DNA from: an uncultured Carboxylicivirga sp.
GTDB taxonomy: Bacteria > Bacteroidota > Bacteroidia > Bacteroidales > Marinilabiliaceae
NCBI RefSeq assembly: GCF_963668385.1
Contig: NZ_OY764327.1
Coordinates: forward strand, 2,914,001-2,978,000
Direction: 5' to 3'
Length of the DNA stretch: 64,000 bases
The translations under genes were made by a program, and so were the position numbers. Under the pieces are notes generated by a model that was given only the letters and a program-made list of their open reading frames with translations, did no database searches and was not told where the DNA came from. Of this stretch, positions 34,960 through 43,118 are shown in pieces. Within the stretch, counting starts at the first letter, position 1; every line of letters starts with the position of its first letter.

Positions 34960-37320
34960 ATGGAAGCAAGCACAAAGAAAATATTAGGCACAGTAGCCGC
35001 TGTCGCAGCCGTTGGCGGCGGTTTTTACCTCATTAAGAAAGGCAAAAAGCTATTGGCTGGGGCAAAGATGAACTTCGCCCTGCTGGGTTTCCGCATCCAC
35101 AAGATGAACATGCAGGAAGTTCAGTTTGCCGTTAAGCTCCGCTGTTACAACCCATCAAAAGCACCCATCACCCTTGCCATAAATCAGGTAGTTGCCAATT
35201 ACAAAGATTCGGCAGTTGCTTATTCCACACCCGACATTAAGGGGCTTACCATTCCGGCTGGCGGTTCAAAAGAACCTGAAATAAAGTTTGATGTCCCGTA
35301 CCTGAACCTTCTGGGCAAAGGCTTGAACCTTTCGGCACTTTCCGATACTGCACAGCTGAAAAAGGACATGACTTTCACGCTTACCATTACGGTCAATGGT
35401 GAAACTCTCACAATTACGCAATCATTAACAGATGAAGATATGAACGGACTAGCACTGGGCGGATTAGGCATTGTCTCTGGCCCTAGAGATACCCAAAACG
35501 GAAAGAAGTTCAACCACCTTATCAGACGGGCTGACGGAAATGAAGTGTCTGTCAAAAACGGCAATGTCATTGAAACAGTTGAGAACTGCATTGATATTAT
35601 CGCTTCACACTACAGGGAAGTCGAAGGGCTTGCCAAGATGTTGCAGGGCGGTTCTTTGAAAGAAACATGCCGCAATATCTTCAATTTCTCATACACATAT
35701 CTGCAATACCAGAAAGACAGGGACGGAACTGAACAGCTCCGCACACCGGCACGGTCATGGCTTGACGGGCAGATCAAATACAAACAGAATGGAAACTCAG
35801 ATGCAGGGATTGACTGTGATGATTATAGCATTTTCGTAGGGTCGATTCTGAAATGCCTCGGCATTCCCTTCAAGCTCCGCATTACCAAATATGACGGCAG
35901 AAAGAATTTTCAGCATATCTATGTGTTTGTCCCTGCTGTCGGTGACAGTGAGGACGAGATCATAATTGACCCTGTGCTTTCAAAATTCGATTATCAGAAA
36001 CCGTACTCGTTTGAAAAGTCAGATTTTGACATGTCTCCGCTGCAGGTGGCAGCAGGCATACGTGGGATTAACGGCTTAACTGGTGAAACAAGCCTCGGTC
36101 TGCCGATTTCGATACTTTCCGGAATTGATTTAGCTGGCGGAGTTCAGGCTCAGGCAGGCCATGAAGAACTTATCGCAATCGTTTCGGGCGTTGATTTTGA
36201 CGATGCGGTAAACGGTCTGGGCGACTCCGAAGATGCCACATTGAAATATCTGATCCGCACCCGTGATTTCCTGCTGAAAAATAAGGACAACAAGGACAAG
36301 ATGGCTCATGTCCAGAACCCCGAACAATTTATCTCGATGCTGGACCAGGCAATCAAGTTCTGGAATACGCCCCAGCGCAACAGTGTATTGGACAAGCTTG
36401 CTGATATTGAAGAGAAACTGGCAGAAAACGGGCTGATAAAATATGATTCGGTTGCCATTGAAGGTCTGGCAGAATTGGATGAGCTGGACGAAATGGACGG
36501 CTTGGGAAGAAGAAAGCGAAAGAAAGGACGGTTCTTCAAAGCAGTTAAAAAGGTCGGCAAAAAAGTCGGCAGTGCTGCAAAGAAGGTAGTGAAAGCAATT
36601 GTACGGTTCAACCCTCTGTCCATTGCAATCAGGGGCGGGCTGCTTGCTGCACTCCGTTTGAATATGTTCAAAATTTCTAAAAAGCTGCAGTATGCCTATC
36701 TGCCCGATAATCTTGCCAGCAAATATAATCTTGATCCAGCCCAGCATGCAAAGCTCAAAAAGGTGCACGGCAAGGTCAAAAAGCTATTTAAGGGTCTTCA
36801 GGGCAAAGAAGAAAACCTGCGAAAGGCGATTCTGAAAGGGGCTAAACAGAACAGCTCTGATTTTTCACTTAAAGGCATTGAAGGGATTATAGGGGAACTG
36901 GGTGAACCTGCCACTGCTGCCTCAGTGACGGCAGCAAGCGGTGTCCTAGCGACTATCGGTGCATGGCTGAAACCGATAAAGAACATTTTTTCATCAGCAT
37001 CAAGCATCAAAAGTTCGGCGAGCAGTATGCTTCCTAAGAAAAGCTCAGGTTCATCTTCATCAGCAAGTTCAGGCTCTGCATTTCCTTCTGCAATGCAAAG
37101 AAGTGATACAGGCAAGAACCAGAATTCTGGCGGTCTGCCAAATAAAAAGAAACTGGGCAAAGGTGCAAAAATCGGCATCGGCATCGGGGTCGCTGCCCTG
37201 ATCGGCACGGGGGCTTATCTTCTGTTCCGGAAGAAAGATGACAAGCCCAAGGGCAAATCAGGAACCTCAAAAGACACTGCTCCCGGAAAGAAAGAACTTG
37301 GAAGCATTTCGCTTCAATAA
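34960..37320 (+). CDS. Large membrane protein with LEA14-like and transglutaminase-like domains
   Basis: About 786 residues from the ATG at 34960 (a start at 34945 is possible). Order: N-terminal membrane segment (ILGTVAAVAAVGGGFYLI), LEA14/LEA_2-like beta domain (to about 155), transglutaminase-like domain with C/H/D triad (DCDDY at about 286, QHIYVF at about 319, IIDPVL at about 336), a basic amphipathic stretch (GRRKRKKGRFFKAVKKVGKK), and a C-terminal membrane segment (KIGIGIGVAALIGTGAYLLF). Probable virion membrane or processing protein; first gene of the structural block. Repeated GLG/GELG-type linkers separate the domains. Confidence 0.7.
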   Translation: MEASTKKILGTVAAVAAVGGGFYLIKKGKKLLAGAKMNFALLGFRIHKMNMQEVQFAVKLRCYNPSKAPITLAINQVVANYKDSAVAYSTPDIKGLTIPAGGSKEPEIKFDVPYLNLLGKGLNLSALSDTAQLKKDMTFTLTITVNGETLTITQSLTDEDMNGLALGGLGIVSGPRDTQNGKKFNHLIRRADGNEVSVKNGNVIETVENCIDIIASHYREVEGLAKMLQGGSLKETCRNIFNFSYTYLQYQKDRDGTEQLRTPARSWLDGQIKYKQNGNSDAGIDCDDYSIFVGSILKCLGIPFKLRITKYDGRKNFQHIYVFVPAVGDSEDEIIIDPVLSKFDYQKPYSFEKSDFDMSPLQVAAGIRGINGLTGETSLGLPISILSGIDLAGGVQAQAGHEELIAIVSGVDFDDAVNGLGDSEDATLKYLIRTRDFLLKNKDNKDKMAHVQNPEQFISMLDQAIKFWNTPQRNSVLDKLADIEEKLAENGLIKYDSVAIEGLAELDELDEMDGLGRRKRKKGRFFKAVKKVGKKVGSAAKKVVKAIVRFNPLSIAIRGGLLAALRLNMFKISKKLQYAYLPDNLASKYNLDPAQHAKLKKVHGKVKKLFKGLQGKEENLRKAILKGAKQNSSDFSLKGIEGIIGELGEPATAASVTAASGVLATIGAWLKPIKNIFSSASSIKSSASSMLPKKSSGSSSSASSGSAFPSAMQRSDTGKNQNSGGLPNKKKLGKGAKIGIGIGVAALIGTGAYLLFRKKDDKPKGKSGTSKDTAPGKKELGSISLQ

Positions 37321-37342
37321 TCAATAATTAAAATTTAAAAAC

Positions 37343-38002
37343 ATGGCAGTTAGAAAGAATTCGTCAAGTACCCCACGGAGAAGCTCCGCAGGTACAAAGG
37401 TTGACTTTATGAAAGCTACCAGCAACATTGGCAAGCCCGTTGCTGCCGTAGCAGGGTTTGCAGTTGGTAAGTATGCACTCAAAAAACTACAGAAGAGCGA
37501 AACGGTCAGCGGTCTGCTAGGCTCTGAAATGTCGGGGTATCTGGTTCCTGCAGCCGTCACTATGGGCGGACTTATCGGCACTCAGCTGACCAAAAACCAA
37601 TTTGTGCAGCTGGGATTGGTCGGTGCAGCCGGAGCAGGTGTTGAAGCCATTGTCAAGAAGGCTACAGGCAAAACTATTCTTCAGGGCTTGGAGGGCATCA
37701 TCGGTGATGATGATTACACCGATTTTGAAGAAGTGGGTGCATTGCGTGCCCTCAATCCGGTAACCCAGGCTCTTCCGGCGGCTGATATTGACATCGAGCG
37801 TGAAATTCAGGCTTCCGTATCAGGTGCAGCCGGAGACTACAGCATGAGCGATGAACCCATTGGCAGTACAGCAAGCGATTATGCAATGAGCGATGAGCCT
37901 GTCGGCAGTTCAGGGTATGACGATGAAGTCGGCTCAATTAAACAGATCGACCCGGACAGCATGGACTACGATATTTTCTCGGGAGATATGATGGAATCCT
38001 GA
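37343..38002 (+). CDS. Glycine-rich membrane protein, probable virion component
   Basis: 219 residues. Two weakly hydrophobic, glycine/alanine-rich segments (NIGKPVAAVAGFAVGKYAL, about 25-45; LVPAAVTMGGLIGTQL and VQLGLVGAAGAGVEAIV, about 65-110) and an acidic C-terminus with repeats (YSMSDEPIGS, YAMSDEPVGS). Contains LEGIIGDDD, a motif shared with the preceding protein. Twenty-two bp after it. No family recognised; role in the virion is inferred from context. Confidence 0.6.
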   Translation: MAVRKNSSSTPRRSSAGTKVDFMKATSNIGKPVAAVAGFAVGKYALKKLQKSETVSGLLGSEMSGYLVPAAVTMGGLIGTQLTKNQFVQLGLVGAAGAGVEAIVKKATGKTILQGLEGIIGDDDYTDFEEVGALRALNPVTQALPAADIDIEREIQASVSGAAGDYSMSDEPIGSTASDYAMSDEPVGSSGYDDEVGSIKQIDPDSMDYDIFSGDMMES

Positions 38003-38065
38003 TTTTCAGTAAGCAACAGTATATCTATTTAATAATAAGGCTATTGAGCCTAAAAACAAATTATC

Positions 38066-38911
38066 ATGGCAGAAATAAATGAGCAGAAAGATTTGTACCC
38101 TTCGATGGACGACATAGAGGGTTTGGAAGAAGCGATCCTTGACAAAGAGGAAGATTCATTAGAAAAAGAAGAAGACCAGGACGATGCCGTTGAAGGTATC
38201 GGAGAGCTTGGGCGGAGCAGACGCAGAGGAAGACGCAGGAATCGCCGAAACCTGAGAAAAAGCAATAGAAAACGTGCAGTCCGCAGGTCTTTCAATGCAG
38301 GTGCTAAAAGTACCGCTGTAAAAACAGGGCTTACAAAAGACCTTACCTCTAAAGGGCAGTTTGAACTCCGCAGGCAGCAGCTGCCTCCTGAGATTCAGAA
38401 AGCACTGAAAGATGCACGTATGCAGACCGTTGACACGGCAATCTATACCATAAAATCGGTCAAGGACAAGTCGGACATCGACCTGATGGAAGCATCGGAT
38501 GACAAGAAATCAGGGATAACCAACCTGAACCGTGCCCAGCTGGATTCGGGCAAGTATTTCCTGCTCACCGATGTGGTTCTTGAATATGCCCACGGAGCTG
38601 CGGCAGATGATACCGATCCTGCAGATTTCTCATTCGGTCAGTTTGCACTGCCTCCGCAAATCCTGAACGGTACGTTCGAAATGACGTTAGGCACAAAGGT
38701 CATTATCCCGGAAATCTCATGTGCGGTATTTGACGATTCGGACACAACCAAACGGAAGTTCCTCTACAAGCTGGCAAACCCGAAATGGCTGAAGCCTTCG
38801 ATGGACATAACACCGAAGCTGAATATGCCGAAAGCGATCAACAACAGCGACAAGGTATTCAACCCTGCTGTAAAGATCACGCTCTTGGGAACTATCACCG
38901 AAAAAGCATAG
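38066..38911 (+). CDS. Candidate major capsid protein
   Basis: 281 residues. Acidic N-terminal tail (5-45), then a very arginine-rich patch (GRSRRRGRRRNRRNLRKSNR, about 50-69), then a beta-rich domain (about 110-281) with strands such as YFLLTDVVLEYAHG, TFEMTLGTKVIIPEI and AVKITLLGTITEKA, consistent with a jelly-roll shell protein. The arginine patch could bind genomic DNA or be removed on maturation. It is followed by a strong terminator, as for an abundantly made protein. Capsid role is inference; no sequence family recognised. Confidence 0.5.
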   Translation: MAEINEQKDLYPSMDDIEGLEEAILDKEEDSLEKEEDQDDAVEGIGELGRSRRRGRRRNRRNLRKSNRKRAVRRSFNAGAKSTAVKTGLTKDLTSKGQFELRRQQLPPEIQKALKDARMQTVDTAIYTIKSVKDKSDIDLMEASDDKKSGITNLNRAQLDSGKYFLLTDVVLEYAHGAAADDTDPADFSFGQFALPPQILNGTFEMTLGTKVIIPEISCAVFDDSDTTKRKFLYKLANPKWLKPSMDITPKLNMPKAINNSDKVFNPAVKITLLGTITEKA

Positions 38912-38934
38912 GTATCTGTAACGTCATAATCGTT

Positions 38935-38972
38935 CGGGGGGCGGCTAGCGGTATGTGAACCGTCCCCTTTTT
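38935..38972 (+). terminator. Strong terminator after the capsid candidate
   Basis: GGGGGCGG (38937-38944) pairs with CCGTCCCC (38960-38967), followed by TTTTT. Partial termination here would give excess transcript of the upstream gene. Confidence 0.7.
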
Positions 38973-38986
38973 CAATTCTGGAAAGC

Positions 38987-39373
38987 ATGGAAAAACAAGA
39001 AAACATAAAGAAGCTGCAGGTGGTGAAGTTCGAGGTCAAGAAAGGCCAGACCTTCGAGTTCAACGGCAATACAAAAACCGAACACGACCGCATCAAGGGG
39101 ATATTTCTCCGGCTGTCAAATCCGCAGGCACTGCCGGGGGCAACACTGAGAGTCTGGGTTGATGATACCGAGATAATCCCCGATGATACGGAAGTGGCTC
39201 TGCTCCATCACAACGATGATATGAGCATTAAGGATGTTGCTTTCCCGATGGATGAAAAAGCCAAGAACAGCCCTGTACGGATCATCTACAAGGATGACAG
39301 CGAGAACCTTGCAGTCAGCGACAGCTACAACGTGAGAGTGTATTTATTGGCAGAGGTTGAAAAGAAGAAATAG
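38987..39373 (+). CDS. Small beta-rich protein, probable virion component
   Basis: 128 residues. Alternating polar and hydrophobic stretches (KGQTFEFNGNTKTEHDRIKG, ATLRVWVDDTEIIP, SYNVRVYLLAEV) predict a compact beta sandwich. The likely start is the ATG at 38987, preceded by the terminator. Could be a second jelly-roll shell or penton protein. No homologue recognised. Confidence 0.55.
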   Translation: MEKQENIKKLQVVKFEVKKGQTFEFNGNTKTEHDRIKGIFLRLSNPQALPGATLRVWVDDTEIIPDDTEVALLHHNDDMSIKDVAFPMDEKAKNSPVRIIYKDDSENLAVSDSYNVRVYLLAEVEKKK

Positions 39374-39391
39374 CACCAATATCTCCTGAAA

Positions 39392-40180
39392 ATGAAAAGA
39401 TATTTTGTAATAACGAAGCATTCGGCAGACAACAGCCATTTTAATGAACAGGACTTGCTGCCTGCATCCTGCAAGCTGATAACGGGAATTGCGGTAAATG
39501 TTACGGTTAAGCAGGAATCTGAGCTTGATGATGATTCGCAGGATCTGATTTTCCCTCAGAACCTGATTTCCGACTTATTGCTGAGTGAAGGGATAACCAG
39601 CCTGTTTTACTCTTATCTGCGGACCAGGGCAACAATGGCTGAGAGCAAGGATTTCTTTGAATCGGACATACTGCCTGAGATTGTAACTATACTGAGCCAG
39701 AACCTCAAGTACACCTGTCTTTCAGAAGCTGAACAGGCATCGCTGAATGGCAGCATTGCGGAACTGTTCAATACCCAGTTTGCGGATTATCTCTACAACG
39801 AATCTGATATTTATGAGAAAGGAAAGTCCCTTTCAAATCTTGAATTCGCAGACCTGATAGCACAAAGGACAATGATGTTTGCATACCTGCATAAATCAGA
39901 TGTTTTCATCCGCCCTTTAAAGGTGTATAAGCGTCCGGAGCCCTACGAATGCGGAAACATCAGCTTATTGGTAAACGGCAACAGCTTTCTGCTCAGGGAT
40001 TATATGGTAACAGCAAACCGCAAGGTTCGCAACATGAGCAAGGAGATCATCCCGTTCCATGAACCGCTGGAAGTGAACAGCAATCTCCATGCGGTTTTCA
40101 AGAGCAATAAAAACAGCGGGGACAATACACTGACCATCAGAATCTATATTGAATATGAACACGAGCGAGTTACTGCATAG
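39392..40180 (+). CDS. Beta-rich structural protein candidate
   Basis: 262 residues. Helical middle (about 55-160) and a beta-rich C-terminal domain (GNISLLVNGNSFLLRDY, EIIPFHEPLEVNSNLHAVFK, TLTIRIYIEYEHERVT), similar in feel to the ends of the two preceding proteins. Overlaps the next gene by 26 bp, implying translational coupling. Capsid or vertex protein by context only. Confidence 0.5.
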   Translation: MKRYFVITKHSADNSHFNEQDLLPASCKLITGIAVNVTVKQESELDDDSQDLIFPQNLISDLLLSEGITSLFYSYLRTRATMAESKDFFESDILPEIVTILSQNLKYTCLSEAEQASLNGSIAELFNTQFADYLYNESDIYEKGKSLSNLEFADLIAQRTMMFAYLHKSDVFIRPLKVYKRPEPYECGNISLLVNGNSFLLRDYMVTANRKVRNMSKEIIPFHEPLEVNSNLHAVFKSNKNSGDNTLTIRIYIEYEHERVTA

Positions 40181-40517
40181 CATAGCGAAAGACCGTGTTG
40201 CTGGAATGCGGACTATCGACAGCTACCAGCTGAAGCCTGTGGTTGTAAATATTACAGGTGCAGATGTTTCGCTGGACCTGAAGAACGATATGTGGATTCT
40301 CAACACTAAAGGAATCCCTGCAAGCATTGAGGAACTGGAAATGGTAAGCAGCGACAACATATTTACAGCAACACCAGAAGAATACGATTTTATGGATGAA
40401 TACCGCTATCAGGTGTTCACAGACTATATCGACATCAAAACCCAGTCGGCAGATTTTAAGCCGTACAGGCTGGAATTTGTAAAGATCATTCCCCACAGGC
40501 TGCCAAGCAGCAGTTAA
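40155..40517 (+). CDS. Hypothetical protein, structural block
   Basis: 120 residues from the ATG at 40155, which overlaps the end of the previous gene. Predicted beta strands (YQLKPVVVNITGADVSLDL, FTDYIDIKTQSADFKPYRL). No family recognised; position suggests a minor virion or assembly protein. Confidence 0.5.
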   Translation: MNTSELLHSIAKDRVAGMRTIDSYQLKPVVVNITGADVSLDLKNDMWILNTKGIPASIEELEMVSSDNIFTATPEEYDFMDEYRYQVFTDYIDIKTQSADFKPYRLEFVKIIPHRLPSSS

Positions 40518-40616
40518 GTAAAGGGAAATAGCAGAAAGAAAAGCACCAAAGACTAAAAAAACGCAGTTGTCAAAACAGAGATTCAAGCCTAGCACCAAAT
40601 CAAAAACAATAATGTG

Positions 40617-41729
40617 ATGTTGGATTACAGAGAACAGGTACAGAGCATATACGAATTTATCAAGCGTTCCGAAGACGAACAGAAATATCCGTATGCTTAC
40701 GAGATACACCTTGTATCAGGGGTCGATGAGACTGCCCTGACATCAAGGACTGCCGGAACTGAAAAGTTTAACCGTGATATTGAAAGTGCCATTGAAAAGG
40801 CAAAGCAGGCACACGGAATTTTAAGGGTTGATGTTTTCGGCGGCAAAAGCCCGAATGCCAGAAGCCTGAACAGCTACACAATTAATGTGAGCAAGCTTCT
40901 GAATCCGCCCAAAGAGCCAATGGAGAGAGCCGAGATACAGACAATTATCCAGGAGGAAATGAAACAGCACCAGATACAGAACAGCACAAACGGATTAGGG
41001 GAACTCGATACGCTTGTGGGATTATTTTCAGGCGAGAACGAGCAGGCAAAATCAAAACTTGAAGGTCTGTTCGGGGTGTTCAATGCCCTTTCCGGCAACA
41101 ATAAAGAAGTTGAGCGGATAAGCTACCAGAAACAGCTTGACGATTTCAAATTCGAGACACGGTACGGTACGCTTGAAGAGAAGTACGAACGCCTGCGCAA
41201 TGAAAATGCAGAACTCCGTGCCGAAAAAGACCGCTATTACAGTGAAAACAGGGAACTGAAAAGTGACAAGGCTGAACTGGAAAACCGCCTTGCAGGGTAT
41301 GCACCAAATGAATTGATGAAGCGTGTCGCAGTCGGTGTCATTTCAGGCATCGGGGGGCGTTTGCTGAGCAACAGCCCGAAGACGGCAGAACTGCTTGGGC
41401 TTTCTCCCGATGAGCTGAAAGGTGCATTGGGGATTGTGGATGATGAACCGCAGGATACAGCCCTTATTCCGCAGACAAATGTGGAAATTACTGAAATGGG
41501 GACACCTCAGTCTCCGGAGGATAAACAGAAGGCTGCAATAATCAAAAACCTTTCGGAAGCCCTTTCAACATGGGAACTGCAGGATGTAGCCAAAATTGCC
41601 AATATCGTAGGTCTGTGCCTTGACAAGGCAGAACTCATTAATAAAACGCTGATGTTCCTGAATCAGTCCATTCAAGGTGTAGTGGAAGCCGAAAGTAACA
41701 ACCTTGAAATTGAAGATTTAGAGGATTAA
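40617..41729 (+). CDS. Coiled-coil protein, structural block
   Basis: 370 residues. An N-terminal domain (1-100), then a linker NGLGELDTLVGLFSGEN, a long coiled coil (about 165-225: EEKYERLRNENAELRAEKDR), a glycine-containing hydrophobic helix (VAVGVISGIGGRLL), and a C-terminal helical domain. A scaffold, assembly factor or internal protein is plausible. Start taken at the ATG at 40617 rather than the GTG before it. Confidence 0.55.
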   Translation: MLDYREQVQSIYEFIKRSEDEQKYPYAYEIHLVSGVDETALTSRTAGTEKFNRDIESAIEKAKQAHGILRVDVFGGKSPNARSLNSYTINVSKLLNPPKEPMERAEIQTIIQEEMKQHQIQNSTNGLGELDTLVGLFSGENEQAKSKLEGLFGVFNALSGNNKEVERISYQKQLDDFKFETRYGTLEEKYERLRNENAELRAEKDRYYSENRELKSDKAELENRLAGYAPNELMKRVAVGVISGIGGRLLSNSPKTAELLGLSPDELKGALGIVDDEPQDTALIPQTNVEITEMGTPQSPEDKQKAAIIKNLSEALSTWELQDVAKIANIVGLCLDKAELINKTLMFLNQSIQGVVEAESNNLEIEDLED

Positions 41730-41786
41730 TCAATACAAATTAACAGCAGTCTTGGTTCTTGAATCTTGGCTCTAAAATCTATTATC

Positions 41787-41963
41787 ATGAAAAAATTCAA
41801 AGTAGGGATTACCATCGAAGCAGATACCGCAGACACCGTTCAGCAGGTAGGAAACCTTTTGCAGAATGCGGTGAACAAGGTTGAACAGCAGGATATGATC
41901 AAGCTGCTGACCAAGGTGGTCAAGAACCCCAAAATTGTAAAAACAGCATTGAGATACATCTAA
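41787..41963 (+). CDS. Small helical protein, 58 residues
   Basis: MKKFKVGITIEADTADTVQQ start; helical with a basic C-terminus. Short gene inside the structural operon; no family recognised. Confidence 0.5.
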   Translation: MKKFKVGITIEADTADTVQQVGNLLQNAVNKVEQQDMIKLLTKVVKNPKIVKTALRYI

Positions 41964-41987
41964 CCCTTCTATCCAAAAACTGATACC

Positions 41988-42464
41988 GTGCAACAGCTAC
42001 CGCCAGTAAATAAAGCCTCCTTGATAATTAATGGAATCAAATACGGTCTTCCCGTTCTGGGCGTAGGCATTGGTGTATATGCTATCAAGAAGCTGCTTTT
42101 CAAAAGGAATCCTGACGGCACTTCCTCAAAAGAAGCACCGTCAATGAAAGATACTGTCATTGACAGGCAGAACCTTACAATCAGCGTGTCTGATGCGGCT
42201 CTGTATGCCAATACGCTGTACGGTGCGATGCTTGATTTTGGAACAGATGAGAAGACCATATTCAGCATCATTGATAAAATCCAGTCCAAAGACGATATGC
42301 TCCTGGTGATAAAAGCATTCGGCATGAAGCAGTACCTATGGGGGACGAGAGCCTCATTCTTAGGGCAGGACTACAACCTTATCGGATGGTTCAGGGCTGA
42401 ATTAGGCGATGATGATATCAATAAAATCAAACCCAAGTTTGACAGCTGGGGAATCCCTTTATAA
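41988..42464 (+). CDS. Single-pass membrane protein, structural block
   Basis: 158 residues from a GTG start (no ATG in reach). N-terminal membrane segment (YGLPVLGVGIGVYAIKKLLF, about 16-35). The soluble C-terminal domain (about 60-158) contains AALYANTLYGAMLDFGTDE and FSIIDKIQSKDDMLLVIKAF, reminiscent of annexin-like or peptidoglycan-binding helices. One of at least four small membrane-anchored proteins here, as in viruses with an internal membrane. Confidence 0.55.
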   Translation: MQQLPPVNKASLIINGIKYGLPVLGVGIGVYAIKKLLFKRNPDGTSSKEAPSMKDTVIDRQNLTISVSDAALYANTLYGAMLDFGTDEKTIFSIIDKIQSKDDMLLVIKAFGMKQYLWGTRASFLGQDYNLIGWFRAELGDDDINKIKPKFDSWGIPL

Positions 42465-42479
42465 ATAGACACCGCAGGC

Positions 42480-43076
42480 ATGGACAAGAAAAAGAAAATA
42501 CTATTTGTTTCGGGAGGGGTGCTTACCGCAGGCTTATTGGCAGGCTCATTTTTTCTGATACGCAGAAGGAACAGAAAGAAAGGAGGTTCAAATTATCTGA
42601 CCACCAACAGCAATGAGCTTCCGTCCAATTTTCAAAACTGGAACGGGGGGAATACTTACCTGACCGATGCTCCGAGGGGAATCCGGAACAACAATCCGGG
42701 AAACCTGATCTATACCAGCATCAAGTGGAACGGCAAGCTGCCAAAGGAACAGAATAAGGACAGGCGTTTTGAAATGTTTATTTCCCCTGTTTACGGTGTC
42801 CGTGCCATGATTAAAGACCTGAAAAATGATATTGAGAAAGGCAAAAGCACCGTACCGCAGCTGATTGAGGAATATGCCCCACGGTTTGAGAATAATACGG
42901 ACAGCTATATCAGTACGGTATGTGCCGACCTGAAAGTCAGCAGGACGGCAAAGCTCCTGCCTACAAAGAATACGCTCCGCCTGCTGGTTTTCTCCATTTC
43001 CAAGGTTGAGAACGGTGCTAATTATATCAGCAATGAACTGTTTGAACAGGCATATTCAATGGCTTACCCTCAATGA
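42480..43076 (+). CDS. Membrane-anchored muramidase-like virion protein
   Basis: 198 residues. N-terminal membrane segment (KILFVSGGVLTAGLLAGSFFLI), basic patch, then a lysozyme-like domain beginning PRGIRNNNPGNLIYTSIKWNG, with FEMFISPVYGVRAMIKDL and YISTVCADL. The RGIRNNNPGN motif marks a family of virion-associated murein hydrolases (structural protein P5-like). It would open the cell wall locally during entry. Distinct from the free endolysin at 54018. Confidence 0.75.
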   Translation: MDKKKKILFVSGGVLTAGLLAGSFFLIRRRNRKKGGSNYLTTNSNELPSNFQNWNGGNTYLTDAPRGIRNNNPGNLIYTSIKWNGKLPKEQNKDRRFEMFISPVYGVRAMIKDLKNDIEKGKSTVPQLIEEYAPRFENNTDSYISTVCADLKVSRTAKLLPTKNTLRLLVFSISKVENGANYISNELFEQAYSMAYPQ

Positions 43077-43118
43077 GGGCGATAATAAAAAACACAACGA
43101 ACTAAAAATATTTTTGCA

